The notes below the pieces were generated by a model. It saw only the letters and a program-made list of their open reading frames with translations, ran no database searches and was not told the origin of the DNA. Below, piece after piece: positions 51,050-62,952 of a DNA stretch of 64,000 nt. The DNA is from Prochilodus magdalenae (lineage: Eukaryota; Chordata; Actinopteri; Characiformes; Prochilodontidae). The stretch covers positions 1 through 64,000 of the forward strand of contig JAMWET010000166.1 in assembly GCA_024036415.1 (NCBI GenBank), in the 5' to 3' direction. The number at the start of each line of letters is the position of its first letter. Position 1 is the first letter of the stretch. The position numbers were made by a program, and so were the translations under genes.

Positions 51050-51200
51050 CTAAGTGTTTATGACTGGATCCCTGCCTGTCCACCAGAACAGCAGCTGTGT
51101 TAACCTGCTAAATAGTCCTCTAGTGTCCTGCTGATGATCATCTTCTCCTGCTGTGGTCTCCTCTCTGATTCCCTCTCTGAGTCTCTGTCTCCTTTCTCCT
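51050..51200 (-). pseudogene. GIMAP 3'-end relic
   Basis: The minus strand frame QRLREGIREETTAGEDDHQQ continues into DTRGLFSRLTQLLFWWTGRDPVI and a stop, matching the last ~50 residues of the right-arm GIMAP (RRLREGFREEITAGGDDHQE...). Similarity stops abruptly near 51196. The downstream side (51.0 kb) also resembles the GIMAP 3' UTR (ATCTGCTATGACTGAAAGTC). No AIG1 domain remains here. Confidence 0.85.
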
Positions 51201-51259
51201 CTTGTTTGAGTTGCACTTCCCTGTATCCCCTCATTGGACAAAGCTGAAAGAATCAATCC

Positions 51260-51868
51260 ACAGTTTTAGTTTAAGCATTTAATCTGTGTTTCTGACAGTC
51301 CTTGGAGCATTACAACAAAAGCAAAATTTCTTAAATATTTAAAGAATAAAACCTTTCAAACTACGCCTCATTTCTTCCCTGATCTGTATACGCCTGGAAA
51401 ACGCCTTGTTTAATGTGAACCATGATGTGGAGGATCCTTTAGATGCATATATAAAAAGGTAATCGTATTTAAATGCACAGATACAACAAACTAATACCCA
51501 GTGTTTATCATCTTCTAATTAATATTGACACTTACATTCAAAAAACACTCTGCATACATCAACACAAATATGCCACATTCCGATGTTGTTGATCCCTTGC
51601 TGTCCTGGCACCTGCACGCTGAGGGCTGGCATGTTATCTGGGGGAAATACCCGGGTCTTTCTCCCCATGCTTTTCCATATTTCTGTTAAATAGCTGAAGA
51701 AATACTGTTAATAAAGCATTGCCTTAGTGAATAACTAACTACATTTATAGCACATATCTTAGAAGTGATATCATAATTTCATTTTACAGTTTTGAAAAGA
51801 AAAGAACTTTTAAAGAAAATGTGTATGATTTACAATGTCAAAACCATTTTTGATACATCTAGGAGTAT
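51260..51868. other. Non-coding
   Basis: Nothing recognised. Confidence 0.4.
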
Positions 51869-52000
51869 TTGTCATTGCTTTCATGCAAAAGTCCAATGAT
51901 AAAGCACATTTTGCAAATGTGCTTTATCATTGGATAAAAGCAATGATAAAGCACTTTATATGTCATATCGCTTAACTGGCCCAGCGATATGACATATGAC
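51869..52000. repeat. Cluster of nested perfect hairpins
   Basis: 51893-51911 pairs perfectly with 51915-51933 (19 bp, 3-nt loop TGC), and a bulged outer extension reaches TCATTGCTTT / AAAGCAATGA. The inner arm also pairs with CAATGATAAAGCAC near 51941. A separate stem 51959-51972 pairs with 51983-51996 (14 bp, 10-nt loop). Confidence 0.93.
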
Positions 52001-53494
52001 ACCAATGTTGCTGTAATCACTTTGCTACTGAAATTTTTCAAAATGTTATCATAAAGTGTCCTAATTAAATATAAGGTAAATATTTAATTTTAGTATGTCA
52101 TACTGATACTTGGTTTAAGAAAAAAAATGTTTATTTATTTTTGCCTCTGTTGATTAATTTATTTTATTAATATTTTACTGTATTTGTTATATTGATCTTT
52201 TCACTTTTTTCGTGTGGGGGCAGTTTACAGCAGGACCAACCTTCGAATATTTTGGAAAACCATGTTTTCGTTTACATGCAAGAATTGGGAGTCTAGCATC
52301 AAGATGCAAGGCCTGAAAACACAACAACACAAGAAAACAGTAGCATTACAGAACGAATTTTCCTGATTTCAGCATCCTGTATGCACTTGTTTGAATATTT
52401 TAAAATTTATACATTTGTAATGCCCTAGTAAAATATGTTTCATAAGACCCACATAAAGTATAAATACCAACCTCTTAGTTTGCACCCATTTTCGTCCCTT
52501 TTTGATTGTTTACACTTCATCCTTTCCAGGGAAGCAAACAAAGATAAGCCGCCAGTGAACTCTGAAAATGTAGAGAAAAGGTAAATCCAGAAAACACATG
52601 GATTTTGAGAACTGCATATATCACTGCATTATTATAAAATAATACTCAATTGTAGAATGTCAGTTCAGCAAGTTGCCTTTCCAGGTGTTGTGCAAAATTC
52701 TGCCTCTCTGCCAGAATCTGACTCCCTTCAAGTGAAGGTGCATCAAGCAGCAGAATGAGTAAAATAGATTACCCTTGGATTCCTTTTATTTTAGTTTATA
52801 AATAAGGGTTAATCTACAGTTAAATTAGATACAGGAATCACCAGCATAATGTTACACCCACACTGCTGAGTGACTCGCCTGCATGCCAAGGGGAGTCGAA
52901 TGTTAGCACAACACTTGTCCTTTTTCTGCTTCTATTGTTTAATGGTTGACAATACCCTGTTTCAACTTCCTATAATTGGTCCAAAAATGTCAGAAACTGT
53001 CCAAAAAAGTCTGCAGATGAACAAACTGAATAGTATCAAGGTTCAAACCAAATAAGTTGTGAGGTGTAAAAGCAACCTTAGAGTAAGGTAAAAACTAAAA
53101 TGGGCAAGTGGGTACTTCAGGATCAGGATTAGGAACAACTTATATTATAAACAATTCTGTCACGTGAGGATGCTTTCAATCATTTAAATAACCTAAACTG
53201 GTCATATCTGTAAATAAAACTGTAAATGTCTCACCCAAGGACATTCTCAACAATCAGAAGGTAGTCCTTTTGAAATATGTCCTTATGATTTGTCCAGCTG
53301 ATGACATCTTTACATCCACTAAAGTAAACAAAGATTTAAGAGTTTAATAGGTTTGCACAAACATTACATCAGTTTGAATTACACTGTACACTCACAGTTC
53401 ATTATTGTTTTATTTATTGTATGTTGTAATGATTCAGCAGGTGATGTTTGAGGGCTTTCTTGTATTTTACACTGGAGAACAGCTACAGTATATA
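52001..53494. other. Non-coding
   Basis: No gene or element recognised. Confidence 0.4.
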
Positions 53495-54025
53495 CAGGGG
53501 TTGGACAATGAAACTGAAACACCTGATTTTAGACCACAATCATTTATTAGTATGTGTAGGGCCTCCTTTTGCGGCCAATACAGCGTCAGTTGGTCTTGGG
53601 AATGACATATACAAGTCCTGCACAGTGGTCAGAGGGATTTTAAGCCATTCTTCTTGCAGGATAGTGGCCAGGTCACTACGTGATGCTGGTGAAGGTTCGT
53701 CCTTCTTGGTGGTATGCTCACATTACCCTGGATACCGTGGCTCTTGATACATCACAAAGACTTGCTGTCTTGGTCACAGATGCGCCAGCAAGACGTGCAC
53801 CAACAATTTGTCCTCTTTTGAACTCTGGTATGTCACCCATAATGTTGTGTGCATTGCAGTATTTTGAGCAGAACTGTGCTCTTACCTGCTAATTGAACCT
53901 TCACACTCTGTTCTTACTGGTGCAATGTGCAATTAATGAAGATTGGCTACCAGGCTGGTCCAATTTAGCCATGAGACCTCCCACACTAAAATGACAGGTG
54001 TTTCAGTTTCATTGTCCAACCCCTG
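53495..54025 (-). mobile_element. Tc1/mariner deletion derivative with intact ends
   Basis: The ends are inverted repeats of about 31 bp beginning CAGGGGTTGGACAATGAAAC, flanked by TA. Inside, the minus strand carries decayed remains of a Tc1-type N-terminal helix-turn-helix (about 53770-53840) and C-terminus (about 53560-53640), with the catalytic middle deleted. It is non-autonomous. Confidence 0.9.
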
Positions 54026-54544
54026 TACTTTCATGGTAACCAATCCCCATGTTCAATATATCAACTTATCAACATTAGTTCTTACCAAGTTTTCAGTTTA
54101 GTGTAAAAATAAACACTGGGTAGATCAATGATTTCCGCCTTTTATGTGGTCCTAAATCATTGTAAATAGACCTGGAAAGATAAAAAATTAAAACTGCTTC
54201 TTGCCATCAAGTTATTTATTAAATGAAATAAGAATAAGTGCATATATTTATTAAGTTAGCTCATCTGCATATCAATGACAACATCATCCAGCCACTTACC
54301 ATCATGTAATGTGGCCAATAAGTTCTCATTAAGCGAAGGTGCTTTAGATTGATCATAAAATAGCAACAAGGAATGTTACAACAACTGAACATTATAATTA
54401 TTTAAAAATAACAAATAAGCTTTTCTAAGTTAAGTTTTCTGTGCAAACAAAAAAAAGACAGAAATATGCTTTGTAAATAATATGAAATTAACATCCATAC
54501 AATTTGCCCAACCACAAAGATTTAATCTTATCTACACAAAATTG
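54026..54544. other. Non-coding
   Basis: AT-rich, no gene. Confidence 0.4.
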
Positions 54545-54710
54545 TCGGTCCCACTTTATATTAAGTGTTCCTAATAACTGTGTAGTTACATATGAACAAC
54601 ATATGCAACAACAGTGTAACTGCACATGATTTAGTCATTGTTACAGATTAATTACAGAAATACACGTTGTGTAATTACACATGTGTATCAACTTCATTTT
54701 GCCCCATGTT

Positions 54711-55320
54711 ATTACACAAGTGTATCTTAATAGTTGTAACAGCCTATTCTCTCTTATGTAATTACACAAGTGTATCTTAATAGTTGTAACAGCCTGTTCT
54801 CTCTTATGTAATTACACAAGTGTATCTTAATAGTTGTAACAGCCTATTCTCTCTTATGTAATTACACAAGTGTATCTTAATAGTTGTAACAGCCTATTCT
54901 CTCTTATGTAATTACACAAGTGTATCCTAATAGTTGTAACAGCCTATTCTCTCTTATGTAATTACACAAGTGTATCTTAATAGTTGTAACAGCCTATTCT
55001 CTCTTATGTAAATACACAAGTGTATCTTAATAGTTGTAACAGCCTATTCTCTCTTATGTAATTACACAAGTGTATCCTAATAGCTGTAACAGCCTGTTCT
55101 CTCTTATGTAATTACACAAGTGTATCCTAATAGTTGTAACAGCCTGTTCTCTCTTATGTAATTACACAAGTGTATCCTAATAGCTGTAACAGCCTGTTCT
55201 CTCTTATGTAATTACACAAGTGTATCCTAATAGTTGTAACAGCCTGTTCTCTCTTATGTAATTACACAAGTGTATCCTAATAGCTGTAACAGCCTGTTCT
55301 CTCTTATGTAATTACACAAG
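54711..55320 (+). repeat. 50-bp minisatellite, about 12 copies
   Basis: ATTACACAAGTGTATCTTAA and the rest of the unit recur exactly every 50 bp, from 54711 through 55311. It sits in a larger repeat that starts near 54546 with GGTCCCACTTTATATTAAGT, a start I associate with a fish DNA transposon. Confidence 0.97.
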
Positions 55321-55640
55321 GGTAATAACATAAGTGTCATTACATTTGTAATCACACTGGAACAGCAGCTCTGTTCTGGTCTTTTCCAGCAGTAAAAGAA
55401 AGTATGTAATAACTTACATTAACACATCACTTACAATGGATCAGCCAGCTTTCCTAACATTTAGATAACATCTGTGTTCCTAATGCTGTGACATTGTGAC
55501 CAGTTTTAGCTTTAAACCATTCTTTAACGTGACCATGCAGGAATGTCCCCTTATCCTAAAATGTAACTTTTAAGACGTTAATTAAATGTGTTGTACTACT
55601 CCCAAAGCGATGTCTATATTAGCACTCCATTACACAGTAC

Positions 55641-55860
55641 CTACATAACAACTACACAGGAACTGTCCACTTATTTTAAAGTGTAACTTTTATGTAAGTA
55701 CTGTGGAATAACTGTGTTGTAACATGGTAACTTGATCACATCGCATGGATTAATACCATTCTGTAATTACACTCTACCTACATAACAACTACACAGGAAC
55801 TGTCCACTTATTTTAAAGTGTAACTTTTACGTAAGTACTGTGGAATAATTGTGTTTTACT
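55641..55860 (+). repeat. 137-bp tandem duplication (two copies)
   Basis: CTACATAACAACTACACAGG starts at 55641 and again at 55778, followed each time by the ACTGTCCACTTATTTTAAAG stretch. Confidence 0.9.
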
Positions 55861-56359
55861 ATATTTCTCCAAGTAATTCCACTAGGTTACTTTGCAGTAT
55901 CTAAATTGCACAGAATTTCAAATCTTTTCATGAATGTACACATTATCATAGACAAGACACAAAATCAGATTTGAAATCTTTATTGCAGGTCCTTTTAAAT
56001 CAAACTTCTCAAATCATACACTTCTTAACACTGAAGAAGTCTTCTCACTTTTTACAGTAACATTTAACATCTACTGATGTACAATATCAGACAAGCTGTA
56101 AAAAAGTACCCAGTATCTTTACTGTAGTTATTTTTTTGTTAGCCTTATAAAATAAACAGGACTGCCTTAAAATATAATGTCTATCAAACATCTAAGTGTA
56201 AGTTCACAGAAGAACGTCCTACATTTTTACATTTACATTTTGCAAATTATTCTTTGCCGTTTAATTAACTTTTTTATTGTTTTTTTCAGTTACTTAACTT
56301 TCACTGATCTTAAAAAATAAATAAAGCAAAAAACAAACCCTAAACAAACAACAATACAA
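55861..56359. other. Non-coding
   Basis: AT-rich; no gene. Confidence 0.4.
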
Positions 56360-56726
56360 AGAAAAAACAATCAACCAAACAAAAAAACTGACAATGGCCT
56401 GTTTGATTGATTTATTTCAATTTGGAAGTAATTGGGAGCAACAAACCTGCACTTTTGTGCATTTATGGCAGACCGGACATCTACTGTAAGTGGTTTCTGA
56501 CACCTTCTACTGAACTCAACCAGCTTCTCAATAGGTGAAAATTTAGGAATAGATTTGAAAAAATCTGGATCCACCATCTGTAGTTCTGCTACAACAGAAG
56601 TTAATGTCAAAGTGTTTCTGTGGACACCCAACTTTCGTGAAGGCCCTTTTCATAATCCCCTTCTTCTTAAAGGCTTTAAGAGTTATCTTGGACTGTTTCA
56701 GGACATCCTCGGGTGTTCTTGCTAAA
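56360..56726 (-). pseudogene. Possible last exon of an unrecognised gene, with breaks
   Basis: The minus strand frame at 56631-56371 (about 86 codons, ending in a stop) begins RKLGVHRNTLTLTSVVAELQ. The same frame continues upstream through one stop toward a TTTCGGTTTAG acceptor near 56726. It resembles C-terminal parts of fish predicted proteins of unknown function, from memory. The stop in the upstream portion suggests decay. It could be part of the Harbinger-type element nearby. Confidence 0.35.
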
Positions 56727-57208
56727 CCGAAAGAAATATAAAATTATTAGGAAAATAACTGTGTAAAATACCAAATCCAAAGCTCAAAAGCTCAAGTCAA
56801 AACCATTAACAGTCAGAATTATACTGACACAAATTCATTTCATCTGAGTTACTGTACTCAGTAAAAATAACGTAACAGAAAAACGTTAAGGTCAATTAGC
56901 TAGCTAGTTACTTAGCTGCAGGCAGCTTGATAAGTATATCAGATTAAACAGGACTGTACAACACTCATATTAGTAAAAACAACATTGTGTTTAAAGATAA
57001 ATATTTATGCACTTGTACGCATGCTATTCTTTGTATTATTTCAATAAATAAATTTGCTTTTGTGTACAGAACGACATGTCTTTCTTGGTATCTGACCATG
57101 CTTTTACTAGCTACAATGTTGGCTTCATCATTAGCTCATCTGCAGAGGCAGCTAATGTGTTCATTTTTCCCCACACAGTGTTATTCAGAAAATAAGGTGT
57201 AAACAGGC
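56727..57208. other. Non-coding
   Basis: Nothing recognised. Confidence 0.4.
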
Positions 57209-57410
57209 TCTAAGGCAACATTTACACTGCAGGTAAAAGTGGCCCAAATTTTCTCACCAAATCCGCAAATTTTTTGGCTGGGCTGTTTACATTATCTTTT
57301 AAATGTGACCTGTATGCAATATCAGTCTGAACAGATCAGCTCCTAAACTGACCCATGTGCACAAAAGAAGATTTGGGCCACTTTTACCTGCTGTGTAAAC
57401 GTAGCCTAAG
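57209..57410. mobile_element. ~200-bp MITE (hAT-like)
   Basis: The ends are imperfect inverted repeats of about 40 bp: CTAAGGCAACATTTACACTG at the left and the reverse complement of CTTAGGCTACGTTTACACAG at the right, both continuing into CAGGTAAAAGTGGCCCAAAT. The core is short and non-coding. The target duplication is unclear. Confidence 0.85.
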
Positions 57411-58399
57411 TTTTCATATAAAGGAGCATTTCACATGCATAAGTTGTAATGGTTAAGCAGTGGCCAACCTTACTAAGTTGTAACCATACTTTATTTTCAT
57501 TATAAAAGAATGTCACTGCTGGGGCTCTGTACTTAACACAAGGGACACTTGTACAATCTAAAAGTAAAATCATTCTGTGCTAGATTTATGCTGGTCTGTG
57601 CTTTATTTTATTTTTTTAACCATGGAACTGTATGCTATCATGTAATTTTTGGTTCAACATAAATGGTGAATTGTCATAACTCATATCCACTTTTTAAATA
57701 AAGCAGTAAATACTATACTAAGCCTTTAGTACTAAAGGCTTCCTTTTTGTCTGACTTCAGTTGAGGTGGTCTGAACGATTAGAGGTAGGAAGCTTTGAGT
57801 TGAAAACGTCCCAGTTCCTAGTCGACAATAACGCTGTTCAAGTCAGTGCCTTACTTTGATGCTAGCTAGCTAAGCTAGCTAAATTTAACTTACCCTTGTC
57901 TTTCCACTGGTCCACGGGTTCTTTATTTTATTATTATTAAGCTTTTTGATTCCCAGCCACATTATTTATTGAATTTAACGCTGGAAAACACCAACTGTTG
58001 TTGTGTTGTTTGTGCAACTTTTGCACAAGACTGTAAATAAATATGCAATGTTAGTTTATGAGCTTTAATAAGGCAACTGTCTTTTCCCTCTAGGCTGACA
58101 GCTGGGTGCCATACTGCAACCTGAACATAAGTAGGCCAGTATTTCAGGTGTACTTTGACTAAGGAAAGTGTCAGCAAAGTGTCAACGCACTGATACATGG
58201 TCTTCAGGGGGAGCACTGCCATGGTTGGGGGAAGGCACTAGAAGTAGGTATTTTTCTGTACTGGCTTGCTAGTGCAGTGGTCTAATACCAAGTGGTCTCA
58301 GAGGTCTTATCCAAACCACAGTCCACAATGTAGTCCACCACACTGATGAAAGGGAATCTTCAGAAGGATGATTCATTTTCCATTGCCTGTAGAACTCGA
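57411..58399. other. Non-coding or decayed Harbinger 5' part
   Basis: No convincing frame; it may contain the lost N-terminal part of the Harbinger transposase that follows. Confidence 0.35.
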
Positions 58400-59050
58400 A
58401 GACGTTGGTGTTGGTTTCTGCCGCCTTGCAGGGTCTCCTGCTTTCCATCATGTTGCTGGCAGCTTTGCCGGCTGCCACATTCACATTTAGCTTCCTGGGG
58501 AATTCAAAGAATTCCTGCTTTTTGAATGTGTTTTTAGGCCTGCCTGGTTCAGTGCATGATACTCGGTTACTGAAGTTGAGTTCATTCTATGTGCAGCAGC
58601 CCTACCCCGCACCAGGCTGGTGCATCATAGCTGATGGAGGTTATCCTTGCCTATCTTCCACCATCCGCCTAATGACTCCATTTAGGGAGCCAGTGCAGAC
58701 ACCTATCCAAAGCCAGGTCGATGGTGGAAAGGACATTTGGAGTAATGAGAACCCGGTGGCAATCCATCTTTCTGAAGCCCCTTGAGGTAAAAGGGATGAT
58801 GTGAGTTTACTGTTTATATTGTTTCTTATAAAATGTAAACCTTGTTCTCGGACAAAGGCTACATTTATACCAGTGGTGGTGACCTGCTGTGTGTTCTTGC
58901 ACAACCTGTGCCTCTCCAATGGTGACATTGTCAGTAGAACGAGCCTAAAGATGGGCCTGAGGAAAGGGAATGTGGAGAGACTGATGAACAAACAACAGTA
59001 GCGCAACAAAGAGACAACCTCCGTGACATTCCAGCTTTAAGGGAACACGA
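58400..59050 (+). mobile_element. PIF/Harbinger transposase relic (HARBI1-like)
   Basis: The plus strand encodes FLGLPGSVHDTRLLK, then GWCIIADGGYPCLSS, LMTPFREP and, after a gap, VVTCCVFLHNLCLSNGD, the order of the DDE_4 superfamily nuclease in Harbinger transposases. The second catalytic Asp region (GDGGY, here ADGGY) is recognisable. The segment between LMTPFREP and VVTCC lacks the usual ERSFG region. The upstream N-terminal half is not readable, so it is inactive. Confidence 0.8.
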
Positions 59051-59999
59051 TTATTAAAGTGAAAGAAAAAGTCATGGTCTATTCAAATATAGTTTATTAC
59101 ATACTGTTTAGTTCACTTTACATAGCTGCTCTTACACTCCCACAAAAAATTAATGAAAAAAAGTTGTTTCTACATGCTACATACTTCACAGTCCATACAA
59201 TAAACATATGTAAGTTCTAATTCAATATTTACTGACTGGGTTGTATATGGGAACTACAAAGACATTTCAGGAATATGTTTAGACCTACAACATTTATTTT
59301 ACATAGTTCATTTTATACTCCTATACAAGATAAAGAGTTACAAGAGTCACCCTATACAAGTAATTCATGTTCCATGCAAATTTTCTTTTATGTGCTAAAG
59401 TAACAATTTAGGCAGTTCTTTAATCTACTACTCTATAGACAATGTGGGGTTCTGCTTGTATTAACAGAATTTGCAGTCCAATCAATTTCTTTTTATTACC
59501 TGAGACTCTGAGACACAAATTGCTTTTCAATGGGTTAAATGGCCTATAATATATTTATTTTTATTTAAAGTTAATATGTACTGCTTACCTACCTGACATT
59601 TCTGATTATTCATAAGAGCAAACAAAAGTATAATATGCTGGAATGTTAATCTGATTTTTTTCACTTTCTTTCACCATTTCAACAAATCTAGTGTAGCGCT
59701 GGCATGTGGATGGTGTTAGAATAATAGCTTTTGAAAATGAGCCTTAACCTTGTATACCCAATTACACTATTTTCTTTTAAAATAGCTGAAATGTTACATT
59801 ATGCAGAAGAACAAACATTAAAGCAATGAAAACCAACATGCATTAAAACAAACAATGAACTAGGGGTCATTTTGTTCTAGACAATAAGAAAGAACAATAA
59901 TTTGATAATAATCAATCCGGTATTTTCAAATACAAATAAAATGTAAACCAAGAAATTAAATTCATTTTTTGTACCACAAGTTCTAACACATTAAGAAGC
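59051..59999. other. Non-coding
   Basis: AT-rich, no gene. Confidence 0.4.
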
Positions 60000-60460
60000 T
60001 TTTCTTCCCTTGCTCTATTCTCCCTTTCTCTTCTTTCTTCCCACTCCCACTGCTGTCTCGCTCTGCTTTCCTCTCTCAAGCCATTCTATTTCCTTCCTCT
60101 TCTCTTCCTTTTCTTTCCTTCCTTTCCAGTGACTCTCTTTCTCTTCTCTAAACTTTCTCCATATATGTTCTCCTCCTCCCTGTCCTGCATCACCTTTAGA
60201 AAAGTGAGCCACTCCCTTTTCCTTTATTGAGGAGGTGGTGGAGATTCTCTTCAGCAGACAGAGGGAGAGGAAGCCACAACATCACCCTGACTGGATGATG
60301 AGTCCACCACAAGCGGAGGGTTTAAAGAAGGCTTCTGTTGCAGTGCCTCATCCATCAGGCCATACCACTTCCAGGATGCTGCAGGGGCTTCAACTCCCAC
60401 TGTGCTAACCCCAGTTCTGGGGCTCTTGAATTCCTATGCATACTGCAACATGCCAAAACT
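60000..60460 (-). pseudogene. Harbinger-associated Myb/SANT-like protein, C-terminal part
   Basis: Across frames the minus strand reads SWKWYGLMDEALQQKPSLNP near 60395-60335, then a Ser-rich stretch, and ends with a highly charged Glu/Lys/Arg helix (60212-60015). This is the layout of the Myb-like DNA-binding partner protein encoded by PIF/Harbinger elements next to the transposase. Stops and shifts are present. The two genes converge here. Confidence 0.6.
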
Positions 60461-62419
60461 GAGTATCACCCTAAGCACTAATGTAAACCTAAAACTCTTT
60501 ACTAGTAAAGGATACAGCACAATTTTTCTTTGCTAGGTTCGGGAAAGGAGCAATAAGAGGACAAGAAGAATGAGGAACACAACGATCAATTTCCTTTTAA
60601 ACGTTTGAAACGTTGTGTATTGTCAAATCACCAGATTCAGAAAAAAATTGAATTTCACAGTGTGTACATCAAAAAGGCTCAAACAAAAGGGAAAAAAAGT
60701 TAGGAAGTCTCATTGTTCATTAAAAAAATAATAATAAAGAGAGTCCAGTTCCAGGACAATCTGAAGCTTAGTCGTTCAATTGGTTTGCCGCACAGTCCAA
60801 AAAATATATGTATTCCCCCAAAAATTGCCTTGTTTATGAATATTTGAAGTCTTATCTGTAGCTCCGGTTCTGTCTTTTCCCTATATGACCGGTCCAGACG
60901 GGGTTCTGGCTCGCGGTTCCGCACTAATAGTCTGTACTCACTTGCGTGAGAACCCAGATCAATTCGATTGGCAGAAAAAAAAAAAAAAAAACAATCGGAG
61001 TTGCACACCAAAAAAATTGAGAAATTCTTGATTAGAAAAACCTCAGAGGAAGGAACTTCTCCCAAAGTTGAAAAAAAAAACCACAAATCCTTCTCACTCC
61101 CTACTGAAATCACGTGTCTGAATTCACTTTAACACTTCAATTTGTTCACGGAAAAGAAGTAGCTGCAGCTCCCACTCCAACACACTGCGTGCATCCCTTC
61201 TCCAACCAGCCGTAACCGTTTAGCCTCAACAGCCCTGCGGTGCCCCCTACAGGAAGTTACTATGAACAACAACTCTAACTTAAGAAGCAGTATAGAAAAC
61301 GTTCTTTTAAGGTGCGTTACACTAACCAACAATAATTTAATTTTATTCAACTCCATACTGCTCAAATGCTACTGTTACTCTGCACTGATAGTATATGTAT
61401 GATAACTAATCATTGTCATTAATTTAAAACAGTAAACACGTAAAGTCATGTCGTAAAAAAGTACAAGGGGAGTTGTTAGTTTAAGGTTTACCCATTTCCT
61501 CTTTAATTTGACGGCATCTACCTTACTAGCTAAGCCACACATGAATTCAATACACTCACATTAACACTATAAACAGTTTACCATGTCTCACACATACTTA
61601 TTATCCCTGTCACTCATGACTACACCTGACTAGACTGTTCAGTTCGGTCATCCCACAAATGAGCTCAACACCTCTGAGATGAATAACTAGATCATCCCAC
61701 TGATTTATCAGTCTACTCAGGCTTTAGTAGGAGCAGTGTAACTTTAATACAGCTAATAAATAAACATGTGTAGTTTAACGACTGAATGTTATTATTATAA
61801 TTTACTGGGTAAATAAAAATCATTCACCTAAAATATAAACAGTAACTGTGTTCTGAATACTGACCTCAAAACATGGACTCTATATACTGCATAATTTCAG
61901 CTACAGCCCGACCCGGTTTACAAATAGGCTCCAGTGTAACTAGAGTGATGTACAGTAGAAGAACAGAATATGCAGTACGAGCTGCTGTCACTCTCTACAG
62001 ACACGGTGAGTTTATATGGGTTCTGTGACACACACACACACACACCTCCGCAGAGAAACTGGACACTCCACCAGTTTAGCTCATTGTTATTAATTAGTGA
62101 TGATTTTATTTGTAGTGCTTCATTATTAATCACACAAACATTAATTCACAGAAATCATTTCTGATCTTAAAGCTGGTGTGTATATTGGGTTAGACTGAGT
62201 GGAAATAGAGTCTTTATCAGATTAGTGAATGTGGAGATCTGCTGTGAGATGCTGAAGAGATTCACACTGTAATGATGCTGTAGAATCTACATGCTTATAT
62301 AATCACAGTCTTAAACAACTTACCACTGGACATGTGCGGATTAGGGAAAGTGCTTTGTATGTACACAATAATCTCTTAATATTCACAAAACAATATACAT
62401 CATATATACACTGTAGGTT
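60461..62419. other. Non-coding
   Basis: Contains an A18 run near 60977 and a short (CA)n at 62029-62045. No gene supported. Confidence 0.4.
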
Positions 62420-62800
62420 ATAAACATCATTAGTAAACGTTCAGCACTCTTTCTCTCCTCCCAGCACTCCATCCTCTCTCTCCTCCTCTCTGCCTGATTC
62501 TCTCTGAACAGGTGGGATCTGATTATCTTTCCACACTACACTCTGATCAAACTGAACAAGCTCAGGCATCAGCTGCTGTTTCCAGTCAGAGGCTGCATGA
62601 AGCTGTACATGCTCCATGTAGTGCAGCAGCTACCGGAGCTGCTCACATAACCTCCATCTCTAACATGCTGCTCCACCTTCACTGCAGTCCTGAGAGCTGA
62701 TCCTGAATCAGTGATTACAGGCAGGAGGTGAAGCAGTTCTGATTTCTGCTCTCTCTGTTCTTCCCTCCACACAGTGATCTGATCAGGGTGGAAAGAAGAG
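62420..62800 (-). repeat. Conserved GIMAP-associated block, third copy
   Basis: Matches 12460-12870, with the same sense frame open on the minus strand (62850-62569). Here it starts only about 150 bp beyond the GIMAP stop, which may be the ancestral spacing. Confidence 0.65.
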
Positions 62801-62952
62801 CTGAAGATAGTTCCTGTACAATGCTTTAATATCTTTATAAAGTGTGTCACCTGAGAAAGAAACAGTCAGTCATTCTGATCAAACCTCTCCATCACTACTG
62901 CTACCAGCTGGATCAGTGGATCTGCTGTGGCTGAAAGTCAGTTAGGAAGCTC

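Noticed and set aside
54711..55320. Regular 50-bp repeats as a possible CRISPR array
   Set aside because: The units are head-to-tail without unique spacers; this is a minisatellite in a vertebrate genome.
59655..59685. ISRE-like GAAAGAAAGTGAAA on the minus strand
   Set aside because: It is in AT-rich sequence within a transposon relic with no promoter or gene nearby; likely chance.
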